Shown piece after piece: positions 18,061 to 26,661 of a DNA stretch of 64,000 bases; the first letter of the stretch is position 1; the number at the start of each line of letters is the position of its first letter. The notes beneath the pieces are model-generated. The model made no database searches. It was not told the origin of the DNA and worked only from the letters and a program-made list of their open reading frames with translations. The translations under genes were made by a program, and so were the position numbers. This DNA comes from Psychrobacter sp. 1044 (lineage in GTDB: Bacteria > Pseudomonadota > Gammaproteobacteria > Pseudomonadales > Moraxellaceae), in the NCBI RefSeq assembly GCF_904846525.1, contig NZ_CAJHAZ010000009.1, positions 62,001 to 126,000 on the forward strand, read 5' to 3'.

Positions 18061-21006
18061 ATGGCAATTGGCTTATTTATTTTGGCAATCATTATTCAAT
18101 TAGCCATGGTTTTGGCCATCTTTTTATTGTCCCTATCACGAGTCACAGGCAGTATCGTTGCCCTAGTTACCGTCCTTGTCACCGCCTTTATCAGTCCTTG
18201 GTCGCTTATTCTGGGCATACCAATTGCTTTACTTTGCATCGTTTTGCTCGTCGCCCCTATTCGTCAGTCACTGATTACCAGACCTGTTTACAAGACTTTG
18301 GGCGGGGCAATGCCGAGCATGAGCGATACCGAGCGCGAAGCACTCGATGCGGGTACCAGCTGGTGGGAAAAAGAGCTGTTTATGGGCAATCCCGACTGGG
18401 ACACTTTTGCTCAATATCCCTATCCAGAGCTGTCGGCAGAAGAGCAAAGCTTTATTGATAATGAAGTAGAAGTACTATGCGCCATGCTTGATGAATGGAA
18501 AATTCAGCATGAAGACAAAGAGCTGTCGCCTGAAGCGTGGCAATTTATCAAAGCCAATGGATTTTTAGGCTTAATCATTCCAAAAGAGTTTGGCGGTTTA
18601 GATTTTAGCTCTTATGCACAAAGCCGTATCATGAGCAAAATCGCTTCGCGCTCGCCGACCGCTGCGGTTACCTGTATGGTGCCAAACTCGCTCGGCCCTG
18701 GTGAGCTGTTGATGCATTACGGTACGGACGAACAAAAACAGCGCTGGCTACCCGGTCTTGCCAAAGGCGACGAGGTACCTTGCTTTGGTCTCACTGGTCC
18801 TGAAGCGGGCTCCGATGCTGGTGCGATTCCAGATACAGGAGTGGTTTGTTATGGTGCGCATGAGGGCGAGCAAGTGCTCGGTTTGCGTATGAACTTTTCT
18901 AAGCGCTGGATTACCCTCGCACCTATCGCCACGGTCGTGGGGTTAGCATTCAAGATGCACGATCCTGAAGGTTTGCTTGGCAATCCTGATAAGACCGATT
19001 ACGGTATCACTTGTGCGCTTGTGCCTGCCAGCCATGAAGGTGTCATCATAGGACCACGCCATAATCCAATTGGCTCGCCATTTATGAATGGTACAGTCGA
19101 TGGTAAAGACGTCTTTATTCCACTAGATTACATCATCGGCGGCGTCGAAAATGCGGGTCGCGGTTGGCGTATGCTGATGGAGTGCTTGGGCGTTGGTCGC
19201 GGCATCTCCTTACCAGCTTTATCAACCTCAGCCAGTGAAATGACGTATCTGTCTGTCGGTGCTTTTGCCAAAGTACGCGAACAGTTTAAAATCTCTGTTG
19301 GCAAGTTTGAAGGCGTCCAAGACGCTACCAGCCGCATGGCCAGTAACACTTATATGCTAGAGGCATTTCGTCACCTCGTCACCTGCGGTCTGAACCAAGG
19401 CGGTACACCATCAGTGATGACGGCAATGGCAAAATACTATGCGACTGAAACCATGCGCAGTGTGGTCAATGACGGTATGGATGTGGTTGGTGGTCGCGCG
19501 GTACAGATGGGTCCACGTAACTTTTTGGCTACCCCTTATCAGGCAATTCCAGTATCTATCACGGTTGAAGGCGCAAATATCTTGACGCGTTCACTCATGA
19601 TATTTGGTCAAGGCGCGATGCGTTGCCATCCTTATCTCTTTGATGAGCTGCAATTGTTGCAAAGCGAAGATAAAGAAGGCGCACTCAAACAGTTCGACAC
19701 ACTGTTTTTTAAACATTTGGGTTATACCTTTAATCGCGGCGCAAAGGCATTTGTCGCAGGTTATGTCGGTGGCAGTAATCATGCACCAAGCTTCGCAGAC
19801 AGCTTTACTCGTCCCTACTACAAACACATCAACCGCCTGAGCGCAAGTTTTGCCTTAACGGCTGACATGGCATTAGGATTGCTCGCTGGTGACTTAAAAC
19901 GTAAAGAGATGCTGTCTGGGCGCTTAGCTGATATTCATAGCCATTTATTCATTAGCACTGCTATTTTGCAGTTTTATGAGCATGGTACTAAATCAGCGTC
20001 CGAACGCTTGCATGCTGAGGTTGCCTTACAAAATAGCTTATATACCATTCAAGAAGCTTTTGAAGCCTTTTTTGCAAACTTCCCTAATCGTATGGCAGCC
20101 AGTTTGGTCAGTTTTGTGACTTTCCCCAGCGGCTCTATCTTTACGCCGCCAAGCGATGAGCTCAAACGCAAGCTGGGCGATGCTTTTATGGATGACTTTG
20201 AAGCCAACCCGTTCCGTGATTATCTTAAAACCATGGTCTATTATAATACTGAAGCCGATGATGTCACTGGACGTATGGAACACGCTTATCAAACGTTACT
20301 TAGCATCGAGCCATTATGGCAGAGGTTTAAAAAGGCTGAACACAAGGACAGTTTTGAAGGGCTTACTTTTGAGGATCATGTGGTATATGCCAGCCAAAAC
20401 GGCGATATTACTGAAGAAGAAGCTGAAGTGCTTATTCAGTACAACGCCATACGCTTTGACTCATTATTGACTGACGTGTTCGATAAACACTTATTGCATG
20501 CCCAAGAGCGCACCAATCCACACAGCCTTGATAATGCCGTACAGCAATTAACGGACTATGCACAATTGAAAAATGACGCGCAAGCTAGAAATGGCATTGC
20601 GACAAACATGACAGCTGAAAATGATGTCGACTCTAATAATTTGGGTACGCCCGTCAGTACAGACAAACCAACTGGCGATGCCAACCCCAATCATGGTTAT
20701 GAGAGTGACGGTGATGTAGAAATGGTCAAAGAGCAAGATACTATTGAGGAGGTACGTGCACAGACCAACTTTGATGAGTCTGAGCCTAAGATCGAAGCAC
20801 TAGATCATCGCCACCGTGATGCAGAGTCACACTTAAGTGAACGTATGAGTAACAACCATCGTCTGAATCAACATAATGCTGACGACCTAGAGCCTTCTGA
20901 AATATCTGAAGATGCAGAGAATGTGAAGGATAATATAGACAAACCTGCCGCTACTGATCCTAAATGGCAGGATGGTCTACGCCGTGATGAAAGTGACAAA
21001 GTCTAA
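18061..21006 (+). CDS. fadE: Acyl-CoA dehydrogenase FadE with a long acidic C-terminal tail
   Basis: The first dehydrogenation enzyme of fatty acid beta-oxidation. Two hydrophobic N-terminal helices (about 2-75) are typical of the FadE/YafH branch and suggest membrane attachment. The dehydrogenase core follows with CFGLTGPEAGSDAG, the FAD-binding SFSKRW-like NFSKRWITLAP, DVVGGRAVQMGPRNF and TVEGANILTRSLMIFGQGA. The family length is about 815 residues; this protein has 981. From about 838 onward the tail is low-complexity, rich in Asp, Glu, Asn and Thr, and has no recognisable domain. Start ATG has an AAAGGAGA ribosome site. The fadD-like ligase at the right end of the window would supply its substrates. 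Confidence 0.92.
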   Translation: MAIGLFILAIIIQLAMVLAIFLLSLSRVTGSIVALVTVLVTAFISPWSLILGIPIALLCIVLLVAPIRQSLITRPVYKTLGGAMPSMSDTEREALDAGTSWWEKELFMGNPDWDTFAQYPYPELSAEEQSFIDNEVEVLCAMLDEWKIQHEDKELSPEAWQFIKANGFLGLIIPKEFGGLDFSSYAQSRIMSKIASRSPTAAVTCMVPNSLGPGELLMHYGTDEQKQRWLPGLAKGDEVPCFGLTGPEAGSDAGAIPDTGVVCYGAHEGEQVLGLRMNFSKRWITLAPIATVVGLAFKMHDPEGLLGNPDKTDYGITCALVPASHEGVIIGPRHNPIGSPFMNGTVDGKDVFIPLDYIIGGVENAGRGWRMLMECLGVGRGISLPALSTSASEMTYLSVGAFAKVREQFKISVGKFEGVQDATSRMASNTYMLEAFRHLVTCGLNQGGTPSVMTAMAKYYATETMRSVVNDGMDVVGGRAVQMGPRNFLATPYQAIPVSITVEGANILTRSLMIFGQGAMRCHPYLFDELQLLQSEDKEGALKQFDTLFFKHLGYTFNRGAKAFVAGYVGGSNHAPSFADSFTRPYYKHINRLSASFALTADMALGLLAGDLKRKEMLSGRLADIHSHLFISTAILQFYEHGTKSASERLHAEVALQNSLYTIQEAFEAFFANFPNRMAASLVSFVTFPSGSIFTPPSDELKRKLGDAFMDDFEANPFRDYLKTMVYYNTEADDVTGRMEHAYQTLLSIEPLWQRFKKAEHKDSFEGLTFEDHVVYASQNGDITEEEAEVLIQYNAIRFDSLLTDVFDKHLLHAQERTNPHSLDNAVQQLTDYAQLKNDAQARNGIATNMTAENDVDSNNLGTPVSTDKPTGDANPNHGYESDGDVEMVKEQDTIEEVRAQTNFDESEPKIEALDHRHRDAESHLSERMSNNHRLNQHNADDLEPSEISEDAENVKDNIDKPAATDPKWQDGLRRDESDKV

Positions 21007-21109
21007 AATAAAAAGCTTTGATAATTCTTAAAATGACAAGCTTTGAAATAACAAGGCACAAAAGAATCAGGCTTAAAATATTTAAAAAACAATAGGTGTT
21101 AAGGCTGCT

Positions 21110-21216
21110 ATAGTCGAGTCAATTTAAAAGTAGTACAAGGCAACCGAGTGTAGATGTATATTAAATACTTCAAGCGAGGTTAACGCAGTAATACTTTTAT
21201 AGTGGAATGACTATAG
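21110..21216 (+). repeat. 107-base interspersed repeat (MITE-like), copy 2
   Basis: Same orientation and same 107-base length as the copy at 3761-3867, about 92 percent identical by eye. The inverted ends TATAGTC...GACTATA are intact. It lies between fadE and the terminator that probably serves fadE, so it would be transcribed in the fadE message. Both copies are preceded by the dinucleotide GC. Confidence 0.75.
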
Positions 21217-21251
21217 AAACCTTGCACGATACATTCTGATCATTCACTTAG

Positions 21252-21284
21252 AAAAGACTGCCCTATTTGAGCAGTCTTTTTTTA
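21252..21284 (+). terminator. Intrinsic terminator downstream of fadE
   Basis: AAAAGACTGC (21252-21261) pairs with GCAGTCTTTT (21271-21280), followed by more T. It lies about 245 bp after the fadE stop, with the interspersed repeat between. Confidence 0.85.
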
Positions 21285-21308
21285 GTTATGAATCGCCATT
21301 TTTAACCG

Positions 21309-21604
21309 TTAAGGCGTGTTTGATGATTCAACCATGACACTGACAGAGACTGTTTTTTAGGCAGTTTGACGTTAAAAATAGTAAATCTGTTCATTCTAAG
21401 CGTCTACTTTTAACAATGAAATGGCAAAAAAACAGTCCTGTCTCCTTCTATTCATATTGGAAATAATACTAAATTCTCCCAGCTCCATATAAAAAATATG
21501 TTATAAAACTAATTAAGGCATGAACATTACCGTCATTTTACGCTTTGTCTGGAACAGTTTTAGCGATCAGTAGTGATTATTTTTGAATTTTCAACACACC
21601 CTAA
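21309..21604. mobile_element. Candidate 296-base non-autonomous element with inverted ends
   Basis: The left end (TTAAGGCGTGTTTGATGATTCAA, 21309-21331, written here only as its position and start TTAAGGCGTGTT) matches the reverse complement of the right end (21583-21604, reading TTAGGGTGTGTT inward) at about 18 of 23 positions with one gap. Inside is a second inverted pair, GACAGAGACTGTTTTTT (21342-21358) with AAAAAAACAGTCCTGTC (21426-21442). There is no coding capacity. This could be a MITE or decayed insertion-sequence remnant. Confidence 0.4.
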
Positions 21605-21876
21605 TATTGGTCAATATGCCTTATCATTTACCTACTTTAATCGCGAAAAATTCGGCGCAGATAACTTAACTATTGATTTATATTACCTTAGTCATAAAAA
21701 AACGTTGCAGTATCCTTAACAATTATTTTATATTGTGCCCCGAAAACGTGACACTAAGTGGAAGTTGAAAGAATTTAATAGACGTAGCAAGAGCGGTGAT
21801 AATAATGGCAACAATCACATTGATGTGAGCAGCCTATCTATTCGCTACTGGGGCACGTACACAAAGGATATAAGTT

Positions 21877-23253
21877 ATGTGGAAAAATATGGGACTGACC
21901 GGCAAGATTATTGTCGCTATGGTACTCGGTATCATACTGGGATTGTTTATAAACTATTCAGGACTGAACGCTGAAGGCGGTTTCATTCATACGTACATTA
22001 CCAATGGCTTCCTCGCCATTGTCGGCAAGCTATTTGTCAACTCGCTCAAAATGCTAGTCGTGCCTTTGGTGCTGATCTCACTGATTTGCGGTGTTTGCGG
22101 TATCGGGGATATTCGTTTGCTTGGTCGCATCGGCACCAAGACATTTCTTATTTATATGATGACAACAGCTCTGGCTATCGCAACAGCGATTGGGCTTGGC
22201 GTGCTATTTGGTATCGGTAAAGGCATGAATATCGAAACCGAAGCGGCATTTGAAGCAGCATCAGCGCCGCCGCTGCTTGATGTTTTCTCTAATATTATCC
22301 CATCAAACCCCATCAGTGCGATGGCAAATGGTGATATGTTATCGATTATTTTCTTTGCTATTTTGATCGGTGTTAGTATCTTGATGGTGGGTAAACCTGC
22401 CAAAGGCTTAGTGCAGAGCTTAGAATTAATCAATGAAGTCATCTTAAAAATGGTGACCATCATTATGAATCTTGCACCTTATGGTGTATTTGCGCTATTG
22501 ACCAAAGCAATGGCAGAGCTGGGTTTAGACTTGATTTGGTCACTGCTCGGTTATGTGGCGGTATTGGTCGGCTCATTGGCATTCCATTTCTTTGTCACTA
22601 TGATGATTGTACTCAAAGTCTCTTCGGGCTTATCCATCAAAACCTTTTTGGCAAAAATGCGTGAAGTTCAGATTTTTGCTTTTAGTACGTCAAGCTCGAA
22701 CGCGACGATTCCTATTACCTTGCGTACGGTCACTAAGCGCATGGGTGTCAATAACTCAGTTGCTTCATTTACTGTTCCATTTGGTGCGACCATCAATATG
22801 GATGGTACCGCCATTATGCAAGGTACGGCGACCATTTTCATTGCCAATATTTATGGTATTGACTTGGGCGTGACTGAGTATCTAACTGTCATTCTAATGT
22901 CCGTTTTGGCTTCCGTCGGTACCGCTGGTGTACCGGGTGTTGGTCTGATTATGCTATCAATGGTATTTGCCCAAGTCGGTCTACCTATCGAAGGTATCGG
23001 TCTTATCTTAGGTGTGGATCGTATCCTTGATATGTTACGTACCGCAGTGAACGTCGGTGGCGATGCTGCTGTGACGGCTATTGTGGCAAAATCAGAAGGC
23101 AAAATGGATTTGGCTATTTATAACGATCCTAACGCTGGTGCAAAAGACGTGTTTGATGGTCACATTGATGAAGACAATGAGCGTGAATTCTCTGAAGTCT
23201 TTAGTGATGGGATCATGGGCAGTGAGTACGATGATATCGATCGTCGCCGCTAG
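21877..23253 (+). CDS. Dicarboxylate/amino acid:cation symporter (DAACS family)
   Basis: A 458-residue inner-membrane symporter of the GltP/DctA family with about eight helices and two re-entrant hairpins. The serine-rich hairpin STSSSNATIPIT and the sodium/substrate motif NMDGTAIMQG are both present, as is the late VGTAGVPGVG hairpin and DRILDMLRTAVNVGGD on the last helix. Family members take up glutamate, aspartate or C4-dicarboxylates with sodium or protons; which one applies here is not clear. A hydrophilic acidic C-terminal tail of about 40 residues follows the last helix. Start ATG has AAAGGAT upstream; a terminator follows. Confidence 0.9.
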   Translation: MWKNMGLTGKIIVAMVLGIILGLFINYSGLNAEGGFIHTYITNGFLAIVGKLFVNSLKMLVVPLVLISLICGVCGIGDIRLLGRIGTKTFLIYMMTTALAIATAIGLGVLFGIGKGMNIETEAAFEAASAPPLLDVFSNIIPSNPISAMANGDMLSIIFFAILIGVSILMVGKPAKGLVQSLELINEVILKMVTIIMNLAPYGVFALLTKAMAELGLDLIWSLLGYVAVLVGSLAFHFFVTMMIVLKVSSGLSIKTFLAKMREVQIFAFSTSSSNATIPITLRTVTKRMGVNNSVASFTVPFGATINMDGTAIMQGTATIFIANIYGIDLGVTEYLTVILMSVLASVGTAGVPGVGLIMLSMVFAQVGLPIEGIGLILGVDRILDMLRTAVNVGGDAAVTAIVAKSEGKMDLAIYNDPNAGAKDVFDGHIDEDNEREFSEVFSDGIMGSEYDDIDRRR

Positions 23254-23296
23254 GCACTTATATTGAATAGATTTTGATAATTTATTCAATATACAT

Positions 23297-23330
23297 AAAA
23301 AACCTCAGTCATATTGGCTGAGGTTTTTTT
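23297..23330. terminator. Bidirectional terminator
   Basis: AAAAAACCTCAG pairs with CTGAGGTTTTTT across a short loop (23297-23330). It serves the symporter on the plus strand and the convergent TSUP transporter on the minus strand. Confidence 0.88.
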
Positions 23331-23367
23331 GCTTTACTAAATACATTTAGGGCGTGTTGAACAACAA

Positions 23368-24123
23368 TCAACCAAAAACGTATTTGGTTACCATCGCCAA
23401 GCATACCACTACAATCATCGGACGAATCAGCTTACTACCGCCCTTGACTACCATATGAGAGCCAAAATACGCACCTATCGTTTGTCCCACCATCATGGCA
23501 AGCCCTACTTTCCACAACACATTACCGCCCAAAATAAAGAATATTAACGAACCAATATTGGTCGATAAATTCAATACCTTTGCTGCACCTGTCGCTTCGA
23601 TAATTTGCCGACCGCGCAACGCCACGTTGCCGAGCGCAAAAAACATCCCTGTGCCTGGTCCAATATAACCATCATAAAAACCAATTAATGGTGCAACCAC
23701 TTTTTGCCATTTGCCTTCTGAGATACGCGGCGCAGCTTCTACTTCGCCAAGTCGAGGCGCAAACAAGGTATAAATCCCGATAGCCGCAATCAAAAACGGA
23801 ATCAGTGTCTCAAGCAGATCCGGCGGCGACATCTGTACAGCGATAGTGCCGAGAACAGAACCGATAAAAGCGCCAACAATAGCTACTTTGATACGTTGCG
23901 GTTTGACCACCCCTTTTCTAATCATCGTAATAGAGGCTGCTAGCGCACCTGAAGCGGCTTGTAGCTTATTGGTACCGAGCGTTAGCACTGGTGGGATATT
24001 GGCGAGTAACATGGCGGGGATGGTCAATAAACCACCACCACCAGCGATGGCATCAATAAAGCCTGCCAACGCTGCCACAGCGGTAAGCATTAATATAACC
24101 TCTAACGAAAGCGATAAGTCCAT
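23368..24123 (-). CDS. TSUP family (TauE/SafE, YfcA-like) membrane transporter
   Basis: A 251-residue inner-membrane protein, second TSUP member in the window. The first repeat has GFIDAIAGGGGLLTIPAMLL and LGTNKLQAASGALAAS, the second GFYDGYIGPGTGMFFAL, very close to the YfcA pattern. About eight helices are predicted. YfcA-type members are thought to export sulfur-containing or other anionic compounds; substrate not known here. The ATG has AGG upstream. It converges on the symporter through a shared terminator. Confidence 0.85.
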   Translation of the reverse strand: MDLSLSLEVILMLTAVAALAGFIDAIAGGGGLLTIPAMLLANIPPVLTLGTNKLQAASGALAASITMIRKGVVKPQRIKVAIVGAFIGSVLGTIAVQMSPPDLLETLIPFLIAAIGIYTLFAPRLGEVEAAPRISEGKWQKVVAPLIGFYDGYIGPGTGMFFALGNVALRGRQIIEATGAAKVLNLSTNIGSLIFFILGGNVLWKVGLAMMVGQTIGAYFGSHMVVKGGSKLIRPMIVVVCLAMVTKYVFG

Positions 24124-24632
24124 GACGCTGACCTGTAAATTTTATGATGGAAAATGAGTAAGTTCTAAAACTGGCTTTAAGAACTGGCTTTAAGAACAGG
24201 AAATAAAATATTAGTAGCAATGTTGCTATCAACTTTGCTATTCATTAGCTGATAGTACTGCTGATATGTATTAAAGCTGTGACAGAACATCACAAAATGC
24301 CAATCATTATAAAGATAAAACGCTAAAAAAAGCCAAAAACGTAAAAAAGTCTGCTAGATTTGTCTAACGGCTTAATAAGTATCTAAAATAAGCAGCGATT
24401 GATTAAAAGTATGTAACGACTGAGCACGATTTTGTCTGCTCTATCGACTTTATAATATCGCTATTATTAATGTGGCAAGCGGCACTTATAACTTTTGGTT
24501 GACGTATTTTGTTGTCTATATCAATAAGAGTATGAGAAACTGTTGCTGTCTATCATGTCTTTATGAGTCGTGTCATAGATATTTGAGGTTATTGGATTAA
24601 TTTGTAATTCGTGTTTAGCAAATGAGGATGAT
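24124..24632. other. Intergenic gap between the TSUP gene and nhaA
   Basis: About 510 AT-rich bases separating divergent genes. The 13-base unit AACTGGCTTTAAG occurs twice in tandem (24169-24181, 24182-24194), flanked by an AGTTCT/AGAACT pair. Both promoters must lie here. No further gene or RNA is apparent. Confidence 0.5.
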
Positions 24633-25835
24633 ATGGCAATACGCAGGATTAAAGCATTTTTTGAATTTGAGGCAGCGGGCGGTATCGTCCTAGCATTGGC
24701 TGCCATTGCTGCAATGATTATTGCCAACTCCCCTCTCAATGTGTGGTATGAGGGCTTTATTCACGCACCCGTTGCCATTCAAATCGGTGAGTTCGCTATC
24801 GCTAAAGACGCTCATCACTGGATTAATGACGGTTTGATGGCGATTTTCTTTTTTTTAGTGGGACTTGAGCTAAAGCGTGAAGTGCTGATCGGTGAGCTGT
24901 CTAACGTTAAGCAAATCATCCTGCCAGCTGGTGCGGCACTCGGTGGCATGATTATGCCAGCGATTGTCTATCTGCTTTTTAACTATAACGAGCCTGAGTT
25001 TTGGAAAGGATGGGCGATTCCAGCCGCGACCGATATTGCTTTTGCCCTAGGTATTTTGAGCTTATTAGGCAACCGCGTTCCCAACTCTTTAAAAGTATTT
25101 TTAGTATCAATTGCTATTTTTGATGATATTGGCGCCATTTTAATCATTGCTTTATTTTATACCAGTGATTTGTCATTAGAGTCATTGGCAGTGGCAGGTC
25201 TATGTCTACCCTTCTTATACCTTCTTAATCGTCGCAACGTCACCAGCATCACGCCTTATCTGCTGATCGGTGTGATCATGTGGATTGCGGTACTCAAATC
25301 CGGCATCCATGCCACCTTGGCTGGCGTGGTCTTAGCACTATTTATTCCTATGTTTGACCGTACTGATCCTGAGCACTCACCGCTAGAAGAGCTAGAGCAC
25401 GATTTACATAACACCGTTGCCTTCGGTATCTTGCCATTATTCGCATTTGCCAACTCAGGCATATCTCTCAAAGGTGCAGGCTTCGCTGAGCTGTTCCATT
25501 CAGTACCGCTTGGTATTGCGGCCGGTCTATTCATCGGTAAGCAAATTGGTGTAATGGTTATGTGCTGGTTAATCTTTAAACTTGGTATCTCAACCATGCC
25601 AAGAGGCATGAATTATAAGCAGATTTACGGTGCAGCCTTACTCTGTGGTGTTGGTTTTACCATGAGTCTGTTCATTGGCGGTCTGGCATTTGCTGGTGAA
25701 ACAGCCTTATTTGATGAGCGCTTAGGTATTATTATGGGCTCAATCGTCTCTGGTATCGCAGGTTACCTCATGCTCAAAGTCAGCTTGAAAGACAATGTAA
25801 GCGGCACCTCAGTCGATCTGACTCGCCCTCATTAA
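24633..25835 (+). CDS. nhaA: Na+/H+ antiporter NhaA
   Basis: A 400-residue inner-membrane antiporter that exports sodium in exchange for protons and controls pH and salt tolerance. The ion-binding pair D164-D165 lies in [15 protein letters not shown], matching the DD motif of E. coli NhaA. Other family segments are [20 protein letters not shown] near residue 70, [17 protein letters not shown] near 130, and [13 protein letters not shown] near the C-terminus. Length is normal. Start ATG has GAGG upstream; a terminator follows at 25843. A marine or cold-saline lifestyle fits its presence. Confidence 0.95.
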   Translation: MAIRRIKAFFEFEAAGGIVLALAAIAAMIIANSPLNVWYEGFIHAPVAIQIGEFAIAKDAHHWINDGLMAIFFFLVGLELKREVLIGELSNVKQIILPAGAALGGMIMPAIVYLLFNYNEPEFWKGWAIPAATDIAFALGILSLLGNRVPNSLKVFLVSIAIFDDIGAILIIALFYTSDLSLESLAVAGLCLPFLYLLNRRNVTSITPYLLIGVIMWIAVLKSGIHATLAGVVLALFIPMFDRTDPEHSPLEELEHDLHNTVAFGILPLFAFANSGISLKGAGFAELFHSVPLGIAAGLFIGKQIGVMVMCWLIFKLGISTMPRGMNYKQIYGAALLCGVGFTMSLFIGGLAFAGETALFDERLGIIMGSIVSGIAGYLMLKVSLKDNVSGTSVDLTRPH

Positions 25836-25842
25836 TAAGAAG

Positions 25843-25890
25843 ATAAGCCACTTAAAGGCGATTTAGCTTATCAGTGGCTTATTATTTTAT
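25843..25890 (+). terminator. Probable terminator after nhaA
   Basis: ATAAGCCACT (25843-25852) pairs with AGTGGCTTAT (25873-25882) across a 20-base loop, followed by TATTTTAT. Confidence 0.65.
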
Positions 25891-25984
25891 AGTTTACGTA
25901 CTTTGGCAGCCGAGCATGGTTCATTAAAAGTATTTTTCATTAGCCATATCAGCACTTGCATCAATAGCCATAGAAGAGATAATC

Positions 25985-26569
25985 ATGCGACAGTTTGTAC
26001 TGCGGCCTTCGTTAAGCTTGGCGCTCCTTGGTAGCATTGTTTTACTATCAAGCTGTGCCACGCTCTCTAAGCAGGAGTGCCTCGTTGGTGACTGGCAGGC
26101 TATTGGCTACAACGATGGCGTGGCAGGTTACCCATCAGATCGCCTTGCATCACATGCCAAAGCCTGTGCCAAGGCCAGTGTTGCCCCCAACTATCTGGCA
26201 TGGGAGCGCGGTCGCCAGCTGGGGCTTAAGCAATACTGCACGACCAGTAATGCTTACAATGTCGGTCGGCGCGGACGTCAGCTCAATAATGTCTGCCTCT
26301 TAACCTTGGCGAATACACTGCAAACTGCCAATCAAAAAGGCTTAGACTATTACGCCTTAGACAGTCAGTTAGACAAAGACAAGCGCCTCATAGAAACCTA
26401 CCAAGAAGAATTTGATAAGCTAGAAAGTGGGGCGATGTTAAACTTTGCTAATGAAAAAGAAGCACGTGCGCGCTTACTGTCATTAGCCGACGAGCTGCGT
26501 AAAGCCAAGCGCCGCATGAATACCACGCAAAGACAATTAGAAGCTCTAAACCAGTCAAATAGCTATTAA
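25985..26569 (+). CDS. DUF2799 lipoprotein
   Basis: A 194-residue lipoprotein. The signal peptide ends LLSSC with the acylated cysteine at C24. The pattern ECLVGDWQAIGYNDGVAGYPSDRLASHAKACA, then YLAWERGRQLGLKQYC and the YNVGRRGRQLNNVC stretch is typical of DUF2799 proteins, which have several conserved cysteines and no known function. The C-terminal third (about 125-190) is a charged coiled-coil. An EEL or outer-membrane location follows from the lipobox in principle. It has GAAGAGAT before the ATG and precedes an oxygenase-like gene by about 90 bp. Confidence 0.82.
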   Translation: MRQFVLRPSLSLALLGSIVLLSSCATLSKQECLVGDWQAIGYNDGVAGYPSDRLASHAKACAKASVAPNYLAWERGRQLGLKQYCTTSNAYNVGRRGRQLNNVCLLTLANTLQTANQKGLDYYALDSQLDKDKRLIETYQEEFDKLESGAMLNFANEKEARARLLSLADELRKAKRRMNTTQRQLEALNQSNSY

Positions 26570-26609
26570 TATAATTGGCCTTGTGAAATAATCTAATAGG
26601 AAAATATCT

Positions 26610-26654
26610 GGTAAGAAAGCATTTGGTAAGAAAGCATTTGGTAAGAAGGCATTT
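26610..26654 (+). repeat. Three tandem 15-base repeats just upstream of the oxygenase gene
   Basis: GGTAAGAAAGCATTT occurs at 26610-26624 and 26625-26639, and with one change (AAGGC) at 26640-26654. The last unit supplies the AAGG that precedes the chosen ATG at 26662. Units of 15 bases keep frame, and a TTG at 26623 would read through them into the protein, so the repeats could act as leader or as N-terminal coding sequence. Confidence 0.85.
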
Positions 26655-26661
26655 GATAAAT

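Larger units (their letters stand above)
21007..21876. other. 870-bp gene-free region between fadE and the symporter
   Basis: The longest non-coding stretch in the window. In order it holds a 107-base interspersed repeat (21110-21216), an intrinsic terminator (21252-21284), and a 296-base segment bounded by inverted repeats (21309-21604), all listed separately. The last 270 bases before the symporter are AT-rich and presumably contain its promoter. A frame from 21735 overlaps the symporter out of frame and is rejected. Confidence 0.6.

Noticed and set aside
17883-18458. 191-codon frame overlapping the start of fadE
   Set aside because: Runs in a different frame over the fadE coding sequence, which has a strong ribosome site and clear homology pattern.
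21735-21974. 79-codon frame before the symporter
   Set aside because: Overlaps the symporter start out of frame; Lys/Arg/Asn-rich with no pattern.
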